Origin: Pseudomonadota bacterium
GTDB lineage: Bacteria; Pseudomonadota; Alphaproteobacteria; Acetobacterales; Acetobacteraceae
Direction: 5' to 3'
DNA: 24,528 nucleotides
Assembly (NCBI GenBank): GCA_021841985.1
Contig: JAKCCP010000383.1
Span: 1-24,528, forward strand
Shown: one piece after another, positions 1 to 8,366 of the stretch
How positions within the stretch are numbered: position 1 is the stretch's first letter
Layout: the number at the start of each line of letters is the position of its first letter
Made by a program: the position numbers and the translations under genes
The notes under the pieces: generated by a model
What the model saw: the letters and a program-made list of their open reading frames with translations, nothing else
Told to the model about the DNA's origin: nothing
The model's database searches: none

Positions 1-1193
1 TTCAGCGGGGGCATGCGATGCACGGCGGCGATGCCGAGATCGCGGGCCAGGCGGATGGGAGAAAAATCATTGCTGAACAGCCGATCGAGCGCATCGGTGG
101 TGGCCAGCATGAGGAGATTGGGCCCGCGCCGCGCTTTCTGATAGCGGGCGAGCAGGGCGGGATCGCCGGGATCGGCGCCCCGGGCCCGCGCAGCGATAAT
201 CAGATCGGCGAGCGCGATCGCGTCCTGAAAACCGAGATTGAGCCCCTGGCCGGCGATCGGGTGGATGCCGTGGGCGGCGTCGCCCACCAGCGCGAGCCGG
301 GTTGCGATGTAGCGATGGGCGTGCAGCGCCGAGAGCGGATAGAGCCAGCGCCGCCCGATCGGGCGGATCGCCCCGAGATGGCCGCCGAGCCGCCGCGCGA
401 TCTCGGCGCCGAAGGCCGCCTCATCGAGCGCCATGATCCGCGCCGCGACCGCTGGCCGCTCGGTCCAGACGATGGCCGAGACATGCGCGGCCTCCGCCGT
501 TGGGCTCATCGGCAATTGCGCGAAGGGGCCGGCGGGCAGGAAATGTTCGAGTGCGACGTTGTTATGCGGGCGCTCATGGGCGATCGCGGCGACGATGCCG
601 CTCTGGCGATAGGCAAAGCACGTGACCGGGATGCCGGCTGCGCGGCGCAGCGGGCTGTCGCGGCCCTCGGCGGCGATCACCAGCTGGCAGGTGAGACGCG
701 GCCCATTGGCGATCGTGACCTCGGCACCAGTGGCGCCGCGGTTGACCGCGGCGCTGGCCGGGGCATAAACCGCGAGATCGGGCGTGGCATGCAGCAAGCC
801 GTTCAGCGCCCGGCGCAAGGCCCGCGCCTCGACCATCCAGCCGAACGCTTCTTCCTCGGGTTCCGCTGCGGCGAGGCCGGCCTCTTCCACGTCGAAATGC
901 AGAAAAAGCGGTGAAGCCGGGCGGCCCGGCTTGCCGTCGGAGACGCGGATGCCGCGGATCGGGCAGGGCGGGTCGGGCAGACGATCCCACAGCCCCGCCG
1001 CTTGCAAAAGCGCGCGCGAGCCCCGCGCGATGGCATAGGCGCGGCCGTCGAAGGCAGGGTGCTCCATCGGCGGCAAGGGGGCGCGATCGATGATCGCGGT
1101 GCGGACGCCCCCTGCCGCCAGCCGACAGGCGAGCGCCCCGCCGACCGGCCCGGCGCCTACCACCACAATATCGACCACGCGCGTCTCGGACAT
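1..1193 (-). CDS. UbiH/UbiF/VisC-family FAD-dependent hydroxylase (3' end outside window)
   Basis: Flavin monooxygenase of the UbiH/UbiF/VisC/Coq6 family, expected to hydroxylate the aromatic ring of a ubiquinone precursor at the membrane. About 397 codons are visible and the frame is still open at the left edge, so only the last few residues are probably missing (the family is about 400 residues). The N-terminus has the FAD dinucleotide motif VVVGAGPVGG. Near residues 300-316 is the second FAD signature GDAAHGIHPIAGQGLN, diagnostic of aromatic-ring hydroxylases. The start is the second of two closely spaced ATGs (1193-1191), because only that frame gives the FAD fold; the ATG at 1197 opens a shadow frame. 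It diverges from glnK across 241 bases. Which ring position it hydroxylates (UbiH, UbiF, UbiI or a broad-range UbiL/M type) cannot be decided from sequence alone. Confidence 0.9.
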   Translation of the reverse strand, partial: MSETRVVDIVVVGAGPVGGALACRLAAGGVRTAIIDRAPLPPMEHPAFDGRAYAIARGSRALLQAAGLWDRLPDPPCPIRGIRVSDGKPGRPASPLFLHFDVEEAGLAAAEPEEEAFGWMVEARALRRALNGLLHATPDLAVYAPASAAVNRGATGAEVTIANGPRLTCQLVIAAEGRDSPLRRAAGIPVTCFAYRQSGIVAAIAHERPHNNVALEHFLPAGPFAQLPMSPTAEAAHVSAIVWTERPAVAARIMALDEAAFGAEIARRLGGHLGAIRPIGRRWLYPLSALHAHRYIATRLALVGDAAHGIHPIAGQGLNLGFQDAIALADLIIAARARGADPGDPALLARYQKARRGPNLLMLATTDALDRLFSNDFSPIRLARDLGIAAVHRMPPL

Positions 1194-1285
1194 CCATCCC
1201 TCGGTTTCAACGATACGCTAGATCATGGTTGCATAGAAAAAAGGCAACTCCGGCGCGGCAAGCGACAAAGCGCATCATGGGCCGA

Positions 1286-1302
1286 TGCCCGTACTTTGGG
1301 CA
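1286..1302. promoter_or_regulatory. Candidate NtrC binding site upstream of glnK
   Basis: The 17-base sequence has TGCCC and GGGCA half-sites around 7 bases. It fits the minimal NtrC pattern TGC-N11-GCA. It lies in the divergent region ahead of a PII-amtB pair, the classic NtrC target. The inner bases differ from the strong TGCACC/GGTGCA consensus, so this is a candidate only. Confidence 0.35.
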
Positions 1303-1330
1303 AGGGGGGGCAAGGCGGCGCGCGCGGCGC

Positions 1331-1773
<443 letters not shown>

Positions 1774-1819
1774 ATGCGCCCCCGATCCTGCGAGATCACA
1801 AGAAAACCAAGGACGTGAA

Positions 1820-3181
1820 ATGATGAAAAAATTCCGACTTCGTCTCGGTTTGCCCGCGCTCGCCCTGGCCAGCCTCGCCAGCCTGCCGGTCTTCGCCGCC
1901 GACGCGCCGCCGCCCAAGATCGATACTGGCGATACCGCCTGGATGCTCGCCAGCACCGCGCTGGTGCTGATGATGACGATCCCCGGCCTCGCCCTGTTCT
2001 ACGCCGGCATGGTGCGCAAGAAGAACGTCCTCGCCACCATGATGCAGTCCTTCATGATCTGCTGCCTGGTCACCATCACCTGGATGGTGATCGGCTACAG
2101 CCTCGCCTTCACCAACGGCAATCCCTATATCGGCGATTTCTCGCGCTTCATGCTGAACGGCATTGGCGCGCATATCAGCCAGGGCAATGACGTCGGCTTC
2201 GTGCTCGGCGCCGGCACCGATGGCGCCACACCCTTCACCATCCCAGAAACCGTTTACATGATGTTCCAGATGACCTTCGCGATCATCACGCCAGGGCTGA
2301 TCGCGGGCGCCTTCGCCGATCGCATGAAATTCAGCGCCATGTGCGTGTTCATGGTGTTGTGGTCGATTTTCGTCTATTCGCCGATCGCGCACTGGGTGTG
2401 GAGCGCCAATGGCTGGGTCGGCGCGCTAGGCGCGGCGGATTTCGCGGGCGGCACGGTGGTGCATATCAATGCCGGGATCGCCGGGCTGATGGCGGCGCTC
2501 GTCATGGGCAAGCGCGTCGGCTACGGGCGCGAGAACATGACGCCGCATAACCTCGCCTATGCGGTGATCGGCGCCTCGCTGCTCTGGGTCGGCTGGTTCG
2601 GCTTCAATGCTGGCTCCGCCGTCGGCGCCAATGGCCGCGCTGGCATGGCGATGGCGGCAACGCAAGTCGCCACCGCCGCCGCGGCGCTCGCCTGGGTCTT
2701 CGCGGAATGGGCGGCCAAGGGGAAACCCTCGGTGCTCGGCGCGATCTCGGGTGCGGTGGCCGGTCTCGTCGCCATCACCCCGGCCTCAGGCTTCGTGCTG
2801 CCGGGCAGCGCGCTCATCGTCGGCATTGCCGCCGGGGTGATCTGCTTCTGGGCGGCGACCTCCCTCAAGCACATGTTCGGCTATGACGACAGCCTCGATG
2901 CCTTCGGCGTGCATGGCATCGGCGGCATCGTCGGCGCTCTGCTCACCGGGGTCTTCGCCTATGGCCCGCTCTCGGCCACAGCGAGCGCGCCCGCCGGGAT
3001 CGTGGGCGGGATGCACCAGCTGATGATCCAGGGCGAGGCGGTGGTCGCGACCCTGGTATGGAGCGGGATCATTTCCTTCATCATCCTCAAGGTGGTGGAC
3101 GCGACCATCGGGCTGCGCGTGACCGCGGAGCAGGAGATCGAGGGGCTCGACGTCGTGCTGCATGGTGAGCAGCTCGGTTAG
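1820..3181 (+). CDS. amtB: Ammonium transporter AmtB
   Basis: Inner-membrane ammonium channel of the Amt/Rh family, 453 residues, with a cleavable-looking signal peptide (about 1-26, ending VFA-ADAPP) and then about 11 hydrophobic helices. Pore features are visible: the twin histidines at about H215 (VVHINAG) and H365 (GVHGIGG), the conserved AGMVRKKN segment after the first core helix, and the MFQMTFAI helix carrying a gating phenylalanine. The start at 1820 (ATGATGAAA) follows an AAGGA ribosome binding site; an earlier in-frame start would precede the signal peptide and overlap glnK. It follows glnK by 46 bases, so the two are almost certainly cotranscribed, and GlnK is expected to block the pore when nitrogen is plentiful. 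Confidence 0.97.
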   Translation: MMKKFRLRLGLPALALASLASLPVFAADAPPPKIDTGDTAWMLASTALVLMMTIPGLALFYAGMVRKKNVLATMMQSFMICCLVTITWMVIGYSLAFTNGNPYIGDFSRFMLNGIGAHISQGNDVGFVLGAGTDGATPFTIPETVYMMFQMTFAIITPGLIAGAFADRMKFSAMCVFMVLWSIFVYSPIAHWVWSANGWVGALGAADFAGGTVVHINAGIAGLMAALVMGKRVGYGRENMTPHNLAYAVIGASLLWVGWFGFNAGSAVGANGRAGMAMAATQVATAAAALAWVFAEWAAKGKPSVLGAISGAVAGLVAITPASGFVLPGSALIVGIAAGVICFWAATSLKHMFGYDDSLDAFGVHGIGGIVGALLTGVFAYGPLSATASAPAGIVGGMHQLMIQGEAVVATLVWSGIISFIILKVVDATIGLRVTAEQEIEGLDVVLHGEQLG

Positions 3182-3192
3182 GCTGGATGCGC

Positions 3193-3222
3193 TCCGGGGC
3201 CGGTTGCCCGCCCGGTCCCGGA
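3193..3222 (+). terminator. Probable terminator hairpin after amtB
   Basis: An 11-base stem (TCCGGGGCCGG against CCGGTCCCGGA, one G-U pair) with an 8-base loop begins 11 bases after the amtB stop codon. There is no clear U-tract, only ACGGTTTGG, so it may be an imperfect or factor-assisted terminator, or a 3' stabilising stem. Confidence 0.45.
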
Positions 3223-3252
3223 ACGGTTTGGCCAACTTCAACGTGGAAGGTG

Positions 3253-3269
3253 CAAAATCCAATATTTTG
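3253..3269. promoter_or_regulatory. AT-rich inverted repeat upstream of the amidase gene
   Basis: CAAAAT and ATTTTG flank 5 bases in an AT-rich patch of otherwise very GC-rich DNA, ending 18 bases before the amidase start. The position suits a promoter or operator. No convincing -35/-10 pair could be fixed. Confidence 0.25.
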
Positions 3270-3287
3270 TGTTAGCATTCTCTGGCA

Positions 3288-4142
3288 ATGGTCAGAAATC
3301 TTGTCGTTACGCGGCGTTTGCTGGTCGGGGCCGGGGTGAAGGCGACCTATCTTCTGCCCAGCGGGTTTTTGCTCGGCGAAGGGGCGATGGCGGCCACCCT
3401 CACTGCCAGTGCCCGCCCCGCCAAGCGGCAAACCGCGCCGGCGCGGCGTCTGGTGATGCTCGATCCCGGCCATGGCGGCAAGGATCCGGGGGCGATCGGG
3501 GTTTCCGGCACCTATGAGAAGCATGTGGCGCTGGCTACCGCCTTTGAACTCAAGCGCCAGTTGGAGGCCAGTGGGCGCTATCACGTCGAGATGACCCGCA
3601 CCCGCGACGTCTTCATCCCGCTTGAACACCGGGTCGAGATCGCCCAACACCACAGCGCCGTGCTGTTCGTCTCGATGCACGCCGATGCGCTCAAAGATCA
3701 ACGCGTGCGCGGCGCCAGCATCTATACGCTTGCTGCAACCGCCTCGGACGCGCAGACCCGCGAGCTGGCGCGGCGCGAGAACAGCGCCGACCGTTTCGCC
3801 GGCCCGGCATTGGGCAACACTTCCCCCGAGATCGCGGAGATCCTGGCAAGCCTGGTGCGGCGTGAGACGCGCATCGGCTCGGCGCGGATGGCGCATGATC
3901 TCGTCGGCGCCTTGAGCCCGGCCGTGCCCTTGCTCCCCAACCCGACCCGGCATGCCGGTTTCGTCGTGCTGAAGGCGGCCGATATTCCGAGCGTGCTGGT
4001 GGAGATGGGTTTCATGTCCAACCGCCAGGACGAAGCCGCCCTTCGCCGCCCCGACCACCGCATCCGCGTCGCCGCCGCCATGAAACGCGCGGTCGATGCC
4101 TATTTCGTGGCCGCCGATCACGCTGTCGCGGCCTCCGGCTGA
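3288..4142 (+). CDS. N-acetylmuramoyl-L-alanine amidase (Amidase_3, AmiC-like, probable Tat export)
   Basis: Zinc-dependent periplasmic amidase that cuts the amide bond between N-acetylmuramic acid and the stem peptide, acting in cell separation. It has 284 residues. Amidase_3 landmarks are present: H62 in LDPGHGG, E77 in YEKHVA and H131 in SMHAD as zinc ligands, and catalytic E239 in VEMGFMSN. The N-terminus carries TRRLLVGAG, a twin-arginine motif similar to that of the Tat-exported amidase AmiC, followed by a weakly hydrophobic stretch. The AMIN targeting domain of E. coli AmiC seems to be absent, because the catalytic domain starts near residue 55. A catalytic-domain insert (about 140-200) could be the regulatory helix region. 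No good ribosome binding site precedes the ATG. Family confidence is high; the exact name amiA/B/C is uncertain. Confidence 0.9.
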   Translation: MVRNLVVTRRLLVGAGVKATYLLPSGFLLGEGAMAATLTASARPAKRQTAPARRLVMLDPGHGGKDPGAIGVSGTYEKHVALATAFELKRQLEASGRYHVEMTRTRDVFIPLEHRVEIAQHHSAVLFVSMHADALKDQRVRGASIYTLAATASDAQTRELARRENSADRFAGPALGNTSPEIAEILASLVRRETRIGSARMAHDLVGALSPAVPLLPNPTRHAGFVVLKAADIPSVLVEMGFMSNRQDEAALRRPDHRIRVAAAMKRAVDAYFVAADHAVAASG

Positions 4143-4302
4143 AGTTTGGAAAAGCATGTCCGCGCGGGCCAGGCAAAACCCCTGCGCGCAGCTCCTAGCC
4201 CCCCTGCGCCCGAAAAACCTTGCGCCGCCCCGTCCGGTTGCGCATGTTCCACGACAGGCGGGAGGCGTAAGCGGCGTCCCGGACAGCACGAGGCAGCAGA
4301 GC

Positions 4303-5109
4303 ATGGACGGCGGGGCTGACGCACGACGCATCACCATCTACAGCGCGGAGGATTTCGCTGCACTCGGCGTGGCCGGCCGGCTCGCCGCCGAAACCCTTGA
4401 CATGATCACCCCGCATGTCCGCCCCGGTGTGAGCACCGGCGAGCTGGACACCCTCTGCCATGAGTTCATCCTGGCCCACGGCGCGACCCCGGCGCCGCTC
4501 AATTATCGCGGCTTTCCGAAATCGATTTGCACCTCGATCAACCATGTCGTCTGCCATGGCATCCCTGGCGAGCGCCGGCTGGAGGAGGGGGATATCGTCA
4601 ATATCGACGTTACCGTCATCCGCGATGGCTGGCATGGCGATTCGAGCCGGATGTATGTCGCTGGCACCCCCTCGACCCGGGCGCGGGTGCTGATGGAGGT
4701 GACCTACGAGGCGTTGATGCGTGGCATCCAGGCGGTGCGCCCCGGCGCCACGCTCGGCGATATCGGCCATGCCATTCAGAGCTTCGTCGAGGCCAGGCGG
4801 TTTTCGGTGGTGCGCGATTTTTGCGGCCATGGCATTGGCCGGCGCTTCCACGAGCCGCCCAACATTCTCCATTTCGGCCGCCCCGGCGAAGGCCTGGCGC
4901 TCCGCCCCGGCATGGTCTTCACCATCGAGCCGATGGTCAACGCCGGCCGCCCGGAAGTGAAAATCCTCGACGACGGTTGGACCGCAGTGACCCGCGACCG
5001 CGGCCTCTCGGCGCAGTTCGAGCATATGCTCGGCGTCACCGAGGCCGGGTACGAAATTTTTACTCTCTCCCCGATGGGCCTGCACCATCCGCCCTACGTG
5101 CTCGGGTGA
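4303..5109 (+). CDS. map: Methionine aminopeptidase type I
   Basis: Cytosolic metalloprotease that removes the initiator methionine from new proteins. It has 268 residues, close to the 264 of the E. coli enzyme. All five metal ligands are visible at a constant +5 offset from E. coli: D102 (NIDVT), D113 (HGDSS), H176 (GHGIG), E209 (TIEPM) and E240 (QFEHM). The start at 4303 is chosen because it gives the family-length N-terminus; the open frame extends 69 codons upstream into the amidase gene, with no homology expected there. It is separated from the amidase by 160 bases in which I see no clear signal, and from radC by 34 bases. An imperfect 18-base tandem duplication covers its stop codon. 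Confidence 0.95.
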   Translation: MDGGADARRITIYSAEDFAALGVAGRLAAETLDMITPHVRPGVSTGELDTLCHEFILAHGATPAPLNYRGFPKSICTSINHVVCHGIPGERRLEEGDIVNIDVTVIRDGWHGDSSRMYVAGTPSTRARVLMEVTYEALMRGIQAVRPGATLGDIGHAIQSFVEARRFSVVRDFCGHGIGRRFHEPPNILHFGRPGEGLALRPGMVFTIEPMVNAGRPEVKILDDGWTAVTRDRGLSAQFEHMLGVTEAGYEIFTLSPMGLHHPPYVLG

Positions 5110-5136
5110 GCGGGGGCGCTCGGGTCAGCGGGGAGT
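5101..5136 (+). repeat. 18-base imperfect tandem duplication across the map stop codon
   Basis: Two adjacent copies begin CTCGGGTGAGCGGGG and CTCGGGTCAGCGGGG. The first contains the map stop (TGA) and the second has TCA at the same place. The second copy also supplies the GGGGAG stretch that looks like the radC ribosome binding site. Confidence 0.6.
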
Positions 5137-5143
5137 GCGGCTG

Positions 5144-5878
5144 ATGGCGCGGGGAAAAGCGCCAAGCCTCGCCGAGTTCCCCGCCCTCCTGGCGCTCGCG
5201 CCTGCGCCGCCTGGCGCCGAGGGCCACCGCGCTCGGATGCGCGCCCGTCTGCTCAGCGCCGGGCCCGAGGCACTCGCCGATCACGAATTGCTCGAAATGG
5301 TGCTGTTCGTCGCCCTGCCGCGCCGCGATACCAAGGTCATCGCCAAAACTCTGCTCGCCCGCTTCGGCAGCTTCGCCGCCGCCATCGCCGCGCCGCTCAA
5401 CGATCTCCTTGCTACCGAGGGCCTCGGCGAGGCCGGCGCTGCGGCGCTCAAAACTGTCCAGGCTGCGGCCCTCCGCCTTGCCCGCGCCGAAGTGCTGCAT
5501 CAGCCGGTGCTCGCCAATTGGGAACGCCTGATCGACTATCTCACCGCCGCGCTCGCCCGCGAGCGCGTCGAACAATTCCGCGTGCTGTTCCTCGACAACC
5601 GCAACCGCCTGCTCGCCGATGAGGCGCAATCGCGCGGCACCGTCAACCATACCCCGGTCTATCCCCGCGAGGTCGTCAAGCGCGCTCTCGAACTCCACGC
5701 CGCCGGCCTGATCCTGGTGCATAACCACCCGAGCGGTGACCCGACGCCATCGCGCGAGGACATCGCCATGACCGCCGAGGTCAAGCAGGCCGCCACGGCG
5801 CTTTCGCTCGTGCTGCATGATCACATCATTATGGGCAATGGGCGGTGGGTCAGTTTGCGCCGCGAGGAGTTATTCTAG
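5144..5878 (+). CDS. radC: RadC family protein (JAB/MPN domain)
   Basis: RadC/UPF0758 protein of 244 residues. It has an N-terminal helix-hairpin-helix region (about 30-110, including ELLEMVLF and TEGLGEAGAAALK). The C-terminal JAB/MPN metalloprotease-like domain has the metal motif H193-N-H195-P-S-G-D, followed by PTPSREDI with the ligand aspartate at about 206. The biological role of RadC is unsettled; the original link to DNA repair is doubted. The ATG at 5144 has GGGGAG about 9 bases upstream, whereas the in-frame GTG at 5135 abuts that motif, so 5144 is preferred. It follows map closely and may share its transcript. Confidence 0.92.
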   Translation: MARGKAPSLAEFPALLALAPAPPGAEGHRARMRARLLSAGPEALADHELLEMVLFVALPRRDTKVIAKTLLARFGSFAAAIAAPLNDLLATEGLGEAGAAALKTVQAAALRLARAEVLHQPVLANWERLIDYLTAALARERVEQFRVLFLDNRNRLLADEAQSRGTVNHTPVYPREVVKRALELHAAGLILVHNHPSGDPTPSREDIAMTAEVKQAATALSLVLHDHIIMGNGRWVSLRREELF

Positions 5879-5879
5879 G

Positions 5880-5898
5880 CCAGGGGCGCTGCCCCTGG
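5880..5898. repeat. CCAGGGGC hairpin, single copy of a repeated palindrome
   Basis: Perfect 8-base arms CCAGGGGC and GCCCCTGG flank the 3-base loop GCT, beginning 2 bases after the radC stop. The arms are identical to one hairpin in the array at 14564-14687. It could end radC transcripts or be a dispersed repeat. A lone CCAGGGGC also occurs at 5969-5976. Confidence 0.6.
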
Positions 5899-6056
5899 AA
5901 TTCTCTGGGGCCTGAGCGTTTTGGAAAAGAATGCCCCGGATTCCCCGAATCGACGAAAACCATTTTTTCCAGGGGCAGTCTTTTTCAAGATCGATGGATT
6001 TTCACGCGCGAGGCCCCAGCCCCCGTTCCGAAATACGCGCTCTCGACAAATCAGGC

Positions 6057-6094
6057 GGGGGGATTAACAAACCCTCCGACCAGATGAGGAGGGT
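6057..6094 (+). promoter_or_regulatory. Possible RNA switch over the glcB ribosome binding site
   Basis: ACCCTCC (6071-6077) and GGAGGGT (6088-6094) form a perfect 7-base stem with a 10-base loop. It buries the Shine-Dalgarno sequence, and the stem ends only 3 bases before the ATG. A run of six G at 6057-6062 can instead pair with CCCTCC (one G-U), leaving the Shine-Dalgarno free. The complementarities are seen directly; a switching role is inferred. Confidence 0.4.
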
Positions 6095-6097
6095 CGT

Positions 6098-8266
6098 ATG
6101 ACCAACATTTCGCGCCACGCCGCCCCCGGCCTGCACATCGCCCCGGAACTGTTCGCTTTCGTCAACGACGAGGCGATCCCCGGCACCGGCATCACGCCCG
6201 AGGCGTTCTGGAGCGGCTTCGCCGCCCTGCTGCGCGACCTCGCTCCACGCAACCAGGCCCTCCTCGCGCGTCGCGACGCGTTGCAAGCGGCGATCGACGC
6301 CTGGCACCGCGACCACCGGGGCCAGGTCCACGACGCCGCCGCCTACACGGCCTTCCTCCGCGAGATCGGCTATCTGCAACCCGAGCCCGCGCCGTTTGCC
6401 GCCACCACCGAAAACGTCGATCCCGAAATCGCCAGCATCGCCGGGCCGCAACTCGTGGTGCCCGTGACCAACGCGCGCTATGCCCTGAACGCCGCCAATG
6501 CTCGCTGGGGTAGCCTCTACGACGCGCTCTACGGCACCGACGCCCTGCCCGACGCGCCGCCCGCCTCGGGCCGCGGCTATGACCCGGCGCGCGGGGCGAA
6601 AGTGATCGCCTGGGCGCGCCACTTCCTCGACGAAACGTTTCCCCTCGAAGCCGGCAGCCACGCGCACGCCACCGGCTACCGCATCGCCGAGGGCCGGCTT
6701 ATCGTGGCGCTTGCCGGCGGGGGGGAAACCGGGCTCCGCGATCGCGCGCACTGCGTCGGATTTCGCGGCGCTGGCAGCGCACCCGAGGCGGTACTGCTCC
6801 GCCATCATGGCCTGCACGCCGAGATCGTGCTGAACCGCGCCCACCCGATCGGGCGCGGTGATCCCGCCGGCATCGCCGATGTCGTCCTCGAATCGGCGAT
6901 CAGCACGATCATGGATTGCGAGGATTCGGTCGCGACGGTCGATGGTCCGGACAAGGTGGTGGCCTATCGCAACTGGCTCGGGCTGATGAACGGCACGCTC
7001 AGCGCCAACTTCGAGAAAGGCGGCAAAAACCTCACCCGCCGCCTCAATCCCGATCGCACCTACACTACCCCCGAAGGCGGAACCCTCACGCTGCACGGGC
7101 GCAGCCTGATGCTGGTGCGCAATGTCGGCCATCACATGTACACCGATGCCGTGCGTGACGCCGAGGGCGCCGAGATCCCCGAAACCTTCCTCGATGCCGC
7201 CATCACCGCGCTGATCGCGCTCCATGATTTGCGCGGCGGCGGCGCGTTCAGGAACAGCCGGGCCGGCTCGGTCTATATCGTCAAGCCGAAACTGCACGGG
7301 CCGGAGGAAGTGGCGTTCGTGGGCGAACTGTTCGGCCGCGTCGAGGACATGCTCGGCATGGCCCGCAATACGCTCAAAATCGGCATCATGGACGAGGAGC
7401 GGCGCACCAGCGCCAACCTCGCCGCTTGCATTTTCGCCGCCCGCGCGCGCGTCGCCTTCATCAACACGGGCTTTCTCGACCGCACCGGTGATGAGATCCA
7501 CACGGCCATGGAAGCCGGCGCGATGATCCGCAAGAACGAGATGAAAAACACCGCTTGGATCAGCGCCTATGAGGACCGCAACGTCGATATCGGCCTCGCC
7601 TGCGGGTTGCGTGGACGGGCACAGATCGGCAAGGGGATGTGGGCCGCGCCCGACCGCATGGCCGACATGCTGGCGCAGAAAATCGCCCACCCCCAGGCCG
7701 GCGCGAACACCGCCTGGGTGCCCTCGCCGACGGCGGCGACCCTGCACGCCCTGCACTACCACAAAATCGATGTCCAGGCCCGCCAGCAGGCGCTCGCCGC
7801 GCGCAAGCCGACGCCGCTCGGCAAGCTGCTGACCCTGCCGCTCGCCGATCGCCCGAACTGGTCGGGCGAGGAAGTGCAACAGGAACTCGACAACAACGCC
7901 CAGGGCATCCTCGGCTACGTCGTGCGCTGGATCGACCAGGGCGTGGGCTGCTCGAAAGTGCCCGATATCCACGATATCGGGCTGATGGAAGACCGCGCGA
8001 CGCTCCGCATCTCGAGCCAGCACATCGCCAACTGGCTGCACCATGGCGTGGTCTCGGAGGACCAGGTGATGGCGACGCTCAAGCGCATGGCTGCCGTGGT
8101 CGATCGCCAGAACGCCGGCGATCCGCTTTACCGCCCTATGGCCCCGGCCTTCGACGGCGTGGCCTTCAAGGCTGCCTGCGACCTCGTCTTCAAGGGCCGT
8201 GTGCAGCCCAATGGCTATACCGAATGGGTGCTCCATGCGCGCCGGCGCGAGGCGAAGGGGCGGTAA
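6098..8266 (+). CDS. glcB: Malate synthase G
   Basis: Condenses glyoxylate with acetyl-CoA to malate; used in growth on glycolate or C2 compounds and in the glyoxylate shunt. The protein has 722 residues, the normal length of the monomeric G isoform (the A isoform is about 530). Conserved segments include [16 protein letters not shown], the active-site arginine R341 in [20 protein letters not shown], and the C-terminal [19 protein letters not shown] block containing the catalytic-aspartate region. The start at 6098 follows a strong AGGAGG 5 bases upstream. No isocitrate lyase or glycolate oxidase gene is adjacent; it stands alone, converging with the lipoprotein gene. Its 219-base upstream region holds a CCAGGGGC hairpin and the possible ribosome-site-masking structure, so translational control is a reasonable suspicion. 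Confidence 0.97.
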   Translation: MTNISRHAAPGLHIAPELFAFVNDEAIPGTGITPEAFWSGFAALLRDLAPRNQALLARRDALQAAIDAWHRDHRGQVHDAAAYTAFLREIGYLQPEPAPFAATTENVDPEIASIAGPQLVVPVTNARYALNAANARWGSLYDALYGTDALPDAPPASGRGYDPARGAKVIAWARHFLDETFPLEAGSHAHATGYRIAEGRLIVALAGGGETGLRDRAHCVGFRGAGSAPEAVLLRHHGLHAEIVLNRAHPIGRGDPAGIADVVLESAISTIMDCEDSVATVDGPDKVVAYRNWLGLMNGTLSANFEKGGKNLTRRLNPDRTYTTPEGGTLTLHGRSLMLVRNVGHHMYTDAVRDAEGAEIPETFLDAAITALIALHDLRGGGAFRNSRAGSVYIVKPKLHGPEEVAFVGELFGRVEDMLGMARNTLKIGIMDEERRTSANLAACIFAARARVAFINTGFLDRTGDEIHTAMEAGAMIRKNEMKNTAWISAYEDRNVDIGLACGLRGRAQIGKGMWAAPDRMADMLAQKIAHPQAGANTAWVPSPTAATLHALHYHKIDVQARQQALAARKPTPLGKLLTLPLADRPNWSGEEVQQELDNNAQGILGYVVRWIDQGVGCSKVPDIHDIGLMEDRATLRISSQHIANWLHHGVVSEDQVMATLKRMAAVVDRQNAGDPLYRPMAPAFDGVAFKAACDLVFKGRVQPNGYTEWVLHARRREAKGR

Positions 8267-8306
8267 GGGGCGGCTGGAGGCGCCATCTCGGGGGTCAAGG
8301 GGTCTC

Positions 8307-8319
8307 GGGCCAATGGCCC
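8307..8319. terminator. Weak hairpin between convergent glcB and lipoprotein genes
   Basis: GGGCC and GGCCC flank AAT in the 100-base convergent gap, and a second short hairpin (GGGCG/CGCCC, 8331-8341) follows. There is no U-tract on either strand. It could serve as a weak bidirectional terminator, but the stems are only 5 base pairs. Confidence 0.2.
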
Positions 8320-8366
8320 CAGCCCGTCGAGGGCGGCGCCCGCGCCGGGAGATTGGTGCCCGCAGG

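Noticed and set aside
18..914. Plus-strand open frame of 298 codons at the left end
   Set aside because: It lies antisense to the flavin hydroxylase, which has clear FAD motifs; the plus-strand translation is compositionally biased with no recognisable domain.
1298..1311. A second GG-N10-GC sigma-54 pattern
   Set aside because: It arises from a run of G residues and lacks the rest of the consensus.
4143..4302. N-terminal extension of methionine aminopeptidase (69 residues from 4096)
   Set aside because: The extension overlaps the amidase gene and is not family-like; starting at 4303 gives the normal length and a constant offset of all metal ligands.
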